Assembly: GCF_040253635.1 (NCBI RefSeq)
Contig: NZ_JBEJGX010000003.1
Span: 4,241,501-4,305,500, forward strand
DNA length: 64,000 nucleotides
Source of the DNA: Streptomyces sp. Edi2
GTDB taxonomy: Bacteria; Actinomycetota; Actinomycetes; Streptomycetales; Streptomycetaceae
Reading direction: 5' to 3'
Position numbers and translations under genes: made by a program. Positions 58,547 through 64,000 of this stretch are shown here, piece by piece. Under the pieces are notes generated by a model, which worked only from the letters and a program-made list of their open reading frames with translations, was not told the origin of the DNA and made no database searches. Every line of letters begins with the position of its first letter. The first letter of the stretch is position 1.

Positions 58547-58876
58547 TCATTCCCCGCAACGGGCGAAAGCCTGCACCCTGCCGGATTGGTTCGACTCGTT
58601 CTGGAATCGGATCTTCCACTGTCTTTCGTTCACCGCACGGTTGCCCGTCACGTCGATGTCGGCGGAGGACACGAGCCAGCCACCGCTGAGGGCAAAGGTG
58701 CCCCGAGGGCAGGTGACCGTGACGACCTCGGTCTGGTTGGCCCCGATGGACCGGACCGGGCTCTCCGCGGTGACGACGCGGGGGTGGTCGTTCGTGTTCG
58801 CGGCGAGTGCGGGGGACGCCAGGCCGACGGCCAACGCGGGGGCGGCGGCCAGGGCGAGGAGCTTGGTGCGGGACAT
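58547..58876 (-). CDS. Small secreted protein
   Basis: 109 residues from ATG at 58876 with GAGAGG 7 bases upstream. Signal peptide MSRTKLLALAAAPALAVGLA then SPALAA, cleaved after Ala. The mature part (~83 residues) has two cysteines (VTCPRGTFALSGGW and FARCGE) that could form a disulfide, and an all-beta look. Not recognised beyond being a secreted protein typical of Streptomyces. Confidence 0.78.
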   Translation of the reverse strand: MSRTKLLALAAAPALAVGLASPALAANTNDHPRVVTAESPVRSIGANQTEVVTVTCPRGTFALSGGWLVSSADIDVTGNRAVNERQWKIRFQNESNQSGRVQAFARCGE

Positions 58877-59392
58877 GCTGTGACCTCTCTTAGTGGCTCG
58901 TGTGTTCTCGATGAATCGAACGCACGGATCCAGGCTGGAATGGGCCGGACGGGACCGCCATCCGATGCGCACCGTTGGAGTGAGGGGGTGCCTTGCGTCG
59001 CCTGCTGATTGTGATGGCGCCGCCACCCGAGGGCCGACCTCCAACTGAGCTACGCACGCTGCCCTGTTGAGCAGATGCCTGGGACCGCCGCGCCCACGGT
59101 TCGCTTCGCGAGGGCGACAGCTCCCCTCGACGCCGTCCGCGTGCCGTGGAGGGGCACTCAAGGGCGGCCACCACCGCATGATGCCGAGGTCGGCGGGCAG
59201 CACCGCATGCCACTGGGGCGGGCGGGCAGCACCGCATGCCACTGGGGCGGGCGGGCAGCATGCCCCGCCGCGGGCGCGGAGCGGGACCGGTGTCGCGGAG
59301 GCGCATTAGCCCCCCGTTAGCAAAACACCAATCCGATCATGGAAAGTGATGATCGTTCAGAAGCAAGGCGAGAGAACAAAGCAACAGGAGTC
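58877..59392. other. Divergent region with 29-bp repeats (59193-59265)
   Basis: No supported gene. Two identical 29-base units beginning GCGGGCAGCACCGCATGCC start at 59193 and 59222, and a third, shortened unit begins at 59251. At 59020-59060 a sequence resembles the 5' half of a tRNA on the minus strand (GTAGCTCAGTTGG), but no matching 3' half exists. Confidence 0.6.
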
Positions 59393-59395
59393 ATG

Positions 59396-60019
59396 ATGAA
59401 CGCCGCCACCACCAAGCGCTTCCGCGGTCGCGCCGGCCGCCGCATCGCCACCGCCCTCGTCGCCGCGGCGGCGCTGGGCCTGGGGGCCACGGCCTGCGGG
59501 GAGGGCACCGGGGCGGCTGGCGCCGCAGGGTCCTCGGACTCTTCGGCCGCGGCCGACGCGCAGCAGGCCGCACCCTCGGACCAGCCCACCGGCGGCTCCG
59601 CCTCGGAGCACTCCGGCTCGCAGGGCCGGAACGGCGGCACGTCCGCCACGGCCTCGTCCGCCGCCAAGACCGGCAGCGGGTCCGGTGCGGCCGGGGGTGG
59701 CGTCGCCCACGCGGGTAACCACCGCACGATCGTCGGCAAGCTGGAGTACCTTGCGCCCGGCAAGCTGATCGTCAAGCCCCAGGGCGGCGGCACGGACCAG
59801 GCGTTCTTCGTCGCCAACGCCACGACGGTCCTCGGCGCGGCCGCGATCTGCTCCGACGACGCGGGCAGCGTGTCCATCGGCAAGGACGGCTACGGCACCT
59901 CGAAGTGCACCGTGGAGCAGCTGGAGAAGGCTGCGAAGAGCGGCAGCGTGACCGTCCGCGTGACCATGGACACCAAGTCCGGCGCCGCCGAGACGGTCGA
60001 GGAGAAGTACCACCCGTAA
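59396..60019 (+). CDS. Secreted lipoprotein, function unknown
   Basis: 207 residues from ATG at 59396 (AGGAG 5 bases upstream; the adjacent ATG at 59393 is too close). Lipobox: ATALVAAAALGLGATACGEG. A long Ser/Gly/Ala linker extends to about residue 105. The C-terminal ~100 residues (GNHRTIVGKLEYLAPGKLIV, KPQGGGTDQAFFVANATTVL) form a beta-rich OB-like domain with a Cys pair (AICSDDAG, TSKCTVEQLE). The family was not recognised. It is alone in its transcription unit. Confidence 0.82.
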   Translation: MNAATTKRFRGRAGRRIATALVAAAALGLGATACGEGTGAAGAAGSSDSSAAADAQQAAPSDQPTGGSASEHSGSQGRNGGTSATASSAAKTGSGSGAAGGGVAHAGNHRTIVGKLEYLAPGKLIVKPQGGGTDQAFFVANATTVLGAAAICSDDAGSVSIGKDGYGTSKCTVEQLEKAAKSGSVTVRVTMDTKSGAAETVEEKYHP

Positions 60020-60188
60020 CCCCCGCTCCCCGCGCCATACGCGCCCCATAGACCGCTCACCGATCTACCGGTGGGGGACGTGCCCCCGGCCTCACTCTCC
60101 TCCCCTTGTGCGGTGCCGGGCGGCTGAGGCGGCTCCCGCAGACGTCTGCCGCGGGGATCTGTGCCACAGGGCGGTGCGCCACTTGATG

Positions 60189-60362
60189 GTGCACCGCCTT
60201 CTACTGCACCGCCCTCCGCCGCACCTCCTTGCACCGCACCTCCTTGCACCGCACCGCCTTCCACCGCGCCACCTCGCACCGCATCCCCTTGCACCCCTTG
60301 CACCCCTTGCACCCCACTACCTTGCACCGCACTAGCTTGCAGTGCACTAGCTTGCAGTGCAC
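60189..60362. repeat. TTGCACCGCACC short tandem repeats before padR
   Basis: More than ten imperfect copies of a 10-15 base unit (CTTGCACCGCAC, CCTTGCACCC) pass into two copies of GCACTAGCTTGCAGT just before the PadR gene. The last two contain the inverted pair GCACTAG / TTGCAGTGC and are well placed to be regulator-binding sites. Confidence 0.72.
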
Positions 60363-60388
60363 GACTCATGCTGTGTAAGGTACTGGCC

Positions 60389-60736
60389 ATGGAGGAAGCA
60401 TTCACCCCACGGGCCCAGTGGCTGCGAGGAGTGCTGGATATGTGCCTGCTGGCCTTGATGGCGGAGGCGCCGGTCTACGGCTACGAGATGACCGTCCGGC
60501 TCGCCAAGGCCGGGCTCGACGTCGCGGACGGCTCGATCTACCCGGCGCTGGCGCGCCTGCGTAAGCGCGAACTGGTCGAGGTCGAACGCCGCAGCGGGGA
60601 CGGGGGCCCTGCCCGTACCTACTACCGCCCCAGCGAAGCGGGTCTGCAGGTGCTCCGGTCGTGGGGCAGCGACTGGAACGCATTCGCCACGAGCATCGGC
60701 TCCATCATCAGCCAGACAACGCGGGAGGAATCATGA
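60389..60736 (+). CDS. PadR-family transcriptional regulator
   Basis: 115 residues from ATG at 60389. LRGVLDMCLLALMAEAPVYG followed by YEMTVRLAKAGLDVADGSIY and PALARLRKRELVEVERR is the PadR winged helix with its characteristic GSIYPALARL. The C-terminal helix (LRSWGSDWNAFATSIGSIIS) mediates dimerisation. ATGA overlap with the membrane protein downstream, the standard PadR-HAAS pair. It likely represses its own operon through the repeats upstream. Confidence 0.92.
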   Translation: MEEAFTPRAQWLRGVLDMCLLALMAEAPVYGYEMTVRLAKAGLDVADGSIYPALARLRKRELVEVERRSGDGGPARTYYRPSEAGLQVLRSWGSDWNAFATSIGSIISQTTREES

Positions 60737-61476
60737 CGCTGACGGTCGAGGACGCGATATACAAAGCCACGGAGACGTGGCGCAACCTCGGAATCGAGCA
60801 GGACGCGGTCGACGAGATGGCCGAAGAGCTGGCAGCGGACCTGACCGCCGCCGCCTTCGACGGCCGGTCCGTCACCGACTACATCGGCGGCGACGTCGAC
60901 GCCCTGGCCACCAGCTGGGCGGTGGAACGCGGTCTGCTGCCCACCCGCCCGTACCTGAAGGAGACCGCTGCCGCGGCGGCCAGGGGCGCCGCCGTGCCTG
61001 CCGTTGTCGCCATCGTCCTCTGGATGGCAGGAACACCCGGTGGCCTCCTCGACCGGAACAGCGAAACCATGACCACGCAGCTGCACGGACCGCCGGTGTG
61101 GGAGGTGCACCACTACCCCAATCCCGGCACTCCTTTGATGTGGGTGGGCTGGGCCGTGTGCCTGGTCGGTGCCTTCTTCCTGGTCCGGCGCGCCGTGGCC
61201 GCGAAGCTCCAGCGCCGGCACGACCCCGCACGCGACGTGACCATGCGGGCCATGACCAAGGCCATCCCCCTCGTTCTCCTGGCGGCGGCCCTGCTGGGCA
61301 CCGCGGTCAACTTCCTGGGGGATTACGCGTTTCCGTACTTCCAGGCCGTCGTCACCGTCTTCGTCGCGCCAGTCGTCATGATCAGCGCCGTCGCCGCCGG
61401 CGCCGCCTGGGTCCGGGACCGCAGCTGCCCGCCCCTGAACGCTTCCCGGTTGAAGTACAGGCTGTCGCCTTCCTGA
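60733..61476 (+). CDS. HAAS-domain membrane protein (PadR partner)
   Basis: 247 residues from ATG at 60733. The N-terminal HAAS-like domain (ATETWRNLGIEQDAVDEMAE ELAADL) is followed by four membrane segments (AAVPAVVAIVLWMAG, MWVGWAVCLVGAFFLVRRAV, IPLVLLAAALLGTAVNFLGD, VVTVFVAPVVMISAVAAGAAW). Proteins of this kind are linked to PadR control of envelope functions; the exact role is unknown. It is the last gene before att relic 7. Confidence 0.82.
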   Translation: MTLTVEDAIYKATETWRNLGIEQDAVDEMAEELAADLTAAAFDGRSVTDYIGGDVDALATSWAVERGLLPTRPYLKETAAAAARGAAVPAVVAIVLWMAGTPGGLLDRNSETMTTQLHGPPVWEVHHYPNPGTPLMWVGWAVCLVGAFFLVRRAVAAKLQRRHDPARDVTMRAMTKAIPLVLLAAALLGTAVNFLGDYAFPYFQAVVTVFVAPVVMISAVAAGAAWVRDRSCPPLNASRLKYRLSPS

Positions 61477-61542
61477 GCCGTGCCTCTTCGGCAGGGCGGT
61501 CCCGGCCCTGCCTGAAAGGCGGACAGCGCCCCTCCCGCCCGG

Positions 61543-61582
61543 CCTCGGAGCACGGCTTCGATTCCCCTCACCCACCCCCTAC
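61543..61582 (+). repeat. Decayed att copy 7 (right end of the island)
   Basis: CCTCGGAGCACGGCTTCGAT followed by TCCCCTCACCCACCCCCTAC. About eight differences from the core, the most worn copy. The hairpin AGGCCCAGGTCAGCGACCTG GGCC is intact. To its right the type VII genes begin, so the original chromosomal DNA downstream of the tRNA may resume here. Confidence 0.65.
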
Positions 61583-61840
61583 CTACTCAAGGCCCAGGTC
61601 AGCGACCTGGGCCTTATTCGTTGGCCGGACCGGGACCGGGCCGGCCAGGACACGGCCGGGCCAGGCCGGTTACCGGTCAGCGCGCCCCCTGCCGTCGGCG
61701 AGCGCGACGGCTGCACCGCACCCCCCGGCTTTCGTCACCGTTCCGCAACAGCCGTGAACCGCCCCGGAAGATGCCCCGTACAGCCCCGTGTGTGCGGCCT
61801 CCAGCGGCCGCGGCGATACGCAGCGAGGGAAGGAATCGAT

Positions 61841-62140
61841 ATGGCCGGCGGCAACATCCAGATCAGCCCGGACGAGATGCGGGAGGCGTCGACCTGGCTG
61901 CAGAACCAGAAGGAACTGATGCAGCAGAGCCTCCACGAGGCCAACACCAAGATGGACGAGATGGTCGAGGCGGCCTACGCGACGCCCGGCTCGGAGAGCA
62001 AGTTCCGCCCGTACTGGGAGGAGTACAAGAGCGGCACCGAGAAGGCCATCGAGGGTCTGCAGGGTGTCAGCGAGTTCATCAAGCAGGTCGCCGACGCGTT
62101 CGTCGACACCGACGACCAGACCGCCGGCTCCATCGGCTGA
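61841..62140 (+). CDS. WXG100/ESAT-6-like protein (1)
   Basis: 99 residues from ATG at 61841 with GAGGGAAGGA upstream. ISPDEMREASTWLQNQKELM and a second helix with FRPYWEEYKSGTEKAIEGLQ make the helical hairpin of the WXG100 family. The classic Trp-x-Gly turn is replaced by AYATPGSES. Such proteins are secreted as dimers by type VII systems and often chaperone larger toxins. It is the first gene of the right-end locus. Confidence 0.82.
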   Translation: MAGGNIQISPDEMREASTWLQNQKELMQQSLHEANTKMDEMVEAAYATPGSESKFRPYWEEYKSGTEKAIEGLQGVSEFIKQVADAFVDTDDQTAGSIG

Positions 62141-62215
62141 AGCGCCCCGCATCGTCCGGCCCCGCTCTCCCTGTGAGGGCGGGGCCGGGCGGCTGGGACG
62201 GGAGAGGAGACACCG

Positions 62216-62530
62216 ATGGGGCGCATCAGCGTTCCCGTGCAGGACCTGAAGGACACCGTCAAGGAGCTCCAGAACATCGGGGACCTGATCGGGAACTCCG
62301 CGACGCTCTACAACGCCACCGGCGGCGCGGGGGACTTCAAGAGCCTGGCCGGCGACAGCACGCTCGCGGACGCCCTCGACGCGTTCGACAAGGCGTGGGT
62401 GGCGGGGCACGAGCGGGTTCACGACAACGTGAAGACGTTCGCCGACAACACGGACACGATCGCCGAGAACTTCACGCAGACGGACGACGAGACCGTCAAG
62501 TCGCTGGACAAAGACAAGCAGGACGCGTGA
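62216..62530 (+). CDS. WXG100/ESAT-6-like protein (2)
   Basis: 104 residues from ATG at 62216 (GGGAGAGGAGA upstream). RISVPVQDLKDTVKELQNIG, DFKSLAGDSTLADALDAFDK and VHDNVKTFADNTDTIAENF form the same two-helix pattern, again without a Trp-x-Gly turn. It lies 75 bp after the first one and probably forms a heterodimer with it or with the downstream substrate. Confidence 0.8.
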   Translation: MGRISVPVQDLKDTVKELQNIGDLIGNSATLYNATGGAGDFKSLAGDSTLADALDAFDKAWVAGHERVHDNVKTFADNTDTIAENFTQTDDETVKSLDKDKQDA

Positions 62531-62562
62531 CGGAAGTACGTCGCGCCGAAGGGAAAAGCGCC

Positions 62563-63249
62563 ATGACGGAACCGACCACGGAGCAGCCGGAGGCGGCCGC
62601 GCCCGCGCCCGCGGAGTACAGCCTGAGGTTCCCCGATTCGTGGTGGCATCTCGACCTCGACCCGAACACCCGGGACGCGTCGATCCGCCGCCGCATCGAG
62701 GCGCAGGTGAAGAAGGCCCCGCAGCTGACCCGCGAGCAGTTGGACGGGTTGATCCGCAACACCCGGCGGATCGCCCGCGAGGCGTACGCGCAGGGTGCGC
62801 TGCGGGCCTCGGGAATGATCAGGATCCTGCGCGCGGGCAGCGGTCCTCTGGTGCTCAGCGCCACCACGGTGGTGCTCCGGATCTCCGTTCCGGAGGAGCA
62901 GTCGGAGGATCTGGCGGACCTCGTCATGGCCGCCGGCGTGCAGCTCGGCACCGAGGCGGAAGGCACTGGACTGCCGCCCGGCGAGGTGGAGTTGGTGGAA
63001 CTGCCGCATGCCGGGGCGGCCGGGCGGATCTCCCGCGTCGAGGACGTGGACTACCAGGGGAAGCGGGTTCCCACCGCGGTGCGGCACACCCTCGTCCCGG
63101 TGCCCAACACCCACGACTACCTGGTGATCGCCAGCTCCACTCCCAACGTGGATCTGGCGGAGCAGTTCTACGAGGTCTTCGACGCGATCGCGGAGTCGCT
63201 CCGCTTCGACGGCCAGGCCGACACGACCGACGCAGCAAAGGGAAAGTGA
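62563..63249 (+). CDS. Type VII locus accessory protein (EspG-like size, function unknown)
   Basis: 228 residues from ATG at 62563 (GAAGGGAAAA upstream). An in-frame GTG at 62527 would overlap the previous stop (GTGA) and add 12 residues. LRFPDSWWHLDLDPNTRDAS near the start, then alternating beta and helical segments, with SSTPNVDLAEQFYEVFDAIA near the end. Similar proteins accompany WXG100 pairs in Streptomyces and may be chaperones or immunity-type factors. Role not determined. Confidence 0.7.
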   Translation: MTEPTTEQPEAAAPAPAEYSLRFPDSWWHLDLDPNTRDASIRRRIEAQVKKAPQLTREQLDGLIRNTRRIAREAYAQGALRASGMIRILRAGSGPLVLSATTVVLRISVPEEQSEDLADLVMAAGVQLGTEAEGTGLPPGEVELVELPHAGAAGRISRVEDVDYQGKRVPTAVRHTLVPVPNTHDYLVIASSTPNVDLAEQFYEVFDAIAESLRFDGQADTTDAAKGK

Positions 63250-63259
63250 GGTCGCGGCC

Positions 63260-64000
63260 ATGGCGCGTCCAGCGGTGTCCGATTGGGAAGACGTCTTCGG
63301 GTTCTCGGACGACCCGACCCCGGGTGATGCGGACATGCTCGGGGATCTGGCCCGCCAGTACCGTTCTGTAGCGGACAACGCGGGCGATGCCCTGCCCCTC
63401 GTCTCCGGCCTGGAGGGCAACCAGGTCGGCGAGGGCAAGACGATGGACAAGCTCCGGGACAAGCTGGGCGACCTGGCCAACCAGGTGCGCAAGCTGCACA
63501 GTTCCTACGACCAGGCCGCCGGCGCCCTGGACACGTACGTGCACTCGCTGCGCGACCAGCAGCGCAACGCCGACAACGCCCTGGAGAAGGGCCGCGAGGC
63601 CAAGGACCGGCTCGAATCGGCCACCGACGTGGTCAAGGCGGCCGGCGCCGACATCAGCAAGCTCGACGGCGCCCAGCACCCGCCGGACGACAAGGAAGCC
63701 CGGGCCAGCACCCGCCGCGCCCTCGACGAGGCCCACAGCAAGCAGTCCTCGGCGCAGGCACACGCCGACGACGCCCAGGCCGACCTCGACGCCGCCCGCA
63801 TGCTCGCCGAAGACGCCCGCCAGGTGCGCGAGGAGGACGCCGCCACCGCCGCCGGCAAACTGGACGACGCCCGCGACGAATCCGTCGCCGGCTACAGCCT
63901 CTGGGACAAGATCAAGAAGGCGTTCAGCAAGGCCCTCGCCATCATCAGCGCCGTCCTGGGCGTACTGGCACTGCTGATACCCGGCCTGCAGGGGCTCGGC
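63260..64000 (+). CDS. Putative type VII-secreted substrate or polymorphic toxin (5' part)
   Basis: ATG at 63260 and open to the window end (247 codons visible). SDWEDVFGFSDDPTPGDADM then a long coiled region of about 150 residues (DKLRDKLGDLANQVRKLHSS, EKGREAKDRLESATDVVKAA, AHADDAQADLDAARMLAEDA) and a hydrophobic segment ALAIISAVLGVLALLIPGLQ near residue 236. This is the N-terminal layout of 'putative T7SS-secreted' proteins, whose C-terminal toxin or Rhs domains lie beyond. The preceding WXG100 pair fits its secretion. The toxin type cannot be seen here. Confidence 0.8.
   Translation, partial: MARPAVSDWEDVFGFSDDPTPGDADMLGDLARQYRSVADNAGDALPLVSGLEGNQVGEGKTMDKLRDKLGDLANQVRKLHSSYDQAAGALDTYVHSLRDQQRNADNALEKGREAKDRLESATDVVKAAGADISKLDGAQHPPDDKEARASTRRALDEAHSKQSSAQAHADDAQADLDAARMLAEDARQVREEDAATAAGKLDDARDESVAGYSLWDKIKKAFSKALAIISAVLGVLALLIPGLQGLG

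Noticed and set aside
59020..59060. tRNA-like 5' half (GTAGCTCAGTTGG-type sequence on the minus strand)
   Set aside because: Only the D-arm-like part fits. No anticodon arm, T arm or acceptor pair is found, so it is not called as a tRNA and only weakly as a relic.
1..64000. CRISPR array
   Set aside because: Tandem repeats at 9632, 32398, 55700, 59193 and 60189 lack uniform direct repeats with unique spacers, and no cas genes are present.

Overview
The window is high-GC actinomycete DNA, almost certainly from a Streptomyces or close relative. The signs are strong G/C at third codon positions, many GTG and TTG starts, GTGA/ATGA translational coupling, and gene families typical of the genus (XRE-TPR regulators with flavoprotein partners, DUF4232 and DUF4328 proteins, RepSA/pSAM2-type element genes, ESX-type small proteins). 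The left 3 kb look like resident chromosome: an SGNH hydrolase, a phosphoribosyltransferase, dCTP deaminase (dcd), a small zinc-ribbon protein and a tRNA-Gly(CCC) gene at 2935-3008.

From the 3' end of that tRNA onward the window is a genomic island built by repeated integration at one site. The last 44-48 bp of the tRNA gene recur, identical over that core, at 30299, 34179, 38382 and 41742, and in decayed form at 52498, 58352 and 61543. Each copy is followed by a hairpin. The four intact extra copies are also preceded, 81-89 bp upstream, by a conserved GTGCCC/ATGCCC...CGGTCAA-type motif that looks like an integrase arm site. The DNA between copies forms segments. Segment 1 (2963-30346) is the only one with a complete integrase and excisionase, and it also carries a relaxase and a MobC-like partner but no visible TraB/FtsK, so it resembles a mobilizable rather than self-conjugative element. 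The other segments have an integrase remnant, a Rep-integrase fusion, or no recombinase, as expected of cis-mobilizable leftovers.

Segment 1 is layered. Next to the tRNA lies a group of RNA-biology and conflict-type genes: a Ymh/TIGR02391 protein with a HEPN-like motif, a GNAT-PIN-PUA-like fusion, and a coupled ASCH protein. Then come int/xis, a winged-helix gene, a GGGGAC-rich repeat field, MobC-like and relaxase genes, and an XRE regulator with a flavoprotein. After these sits a tightly coupled six-gene run (15339-20487): HATPase, MurA-like enolpyruvyl transferase, 5'-nucleotidase-like phosphatase, two dCTP-deaminase-fold paralogues and a GT4 glycosyltransferase. A class-C-type serine hydrolase follows at 20570-21613. 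The two Dcd-like proteins have lost complementary halves of the catalytic site, which suggests an obligate heteromer. The right part of segment 1 holds resistance-type genes: MarR with a DUF3533-like membrane protein, a pentapeptide protein, HelR/HelD, an MFS pump and a second MarR.

The other segments carry diverse cargo. Segment 2 has a DUF3494 ice-binding/adhesin-type protein with two nearly identical 99-residue repeats. Segment 3 has a CGNR zinc-finger regulator, an aminotransferase-AEC transporter pair and a DUF4328 protein. Segment 4 has the Rep-integrase fusion and a tRNA-Ser 3' relic. Segment 5 has a two-component system with an ABC exporter, a TetR-SMR-SMR operon and a carboxyethylornithine-synthase-like enzyme. 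Segments 6 and 7 have lipoproteins, an ene-reductase with a MarR regulator and a PadR-HAAS pair. Fragments of segment 1 genes reappear at 25050-25235 and 50211-50420, with a weaker echo at 46604, so related elements were present before and decayed. Beyond the last att relic is a type VII secretion-type locus (two WXG100-like proteins, an accessory protein, and the start of a long T7SS substrate or toxin) that runs off the window.
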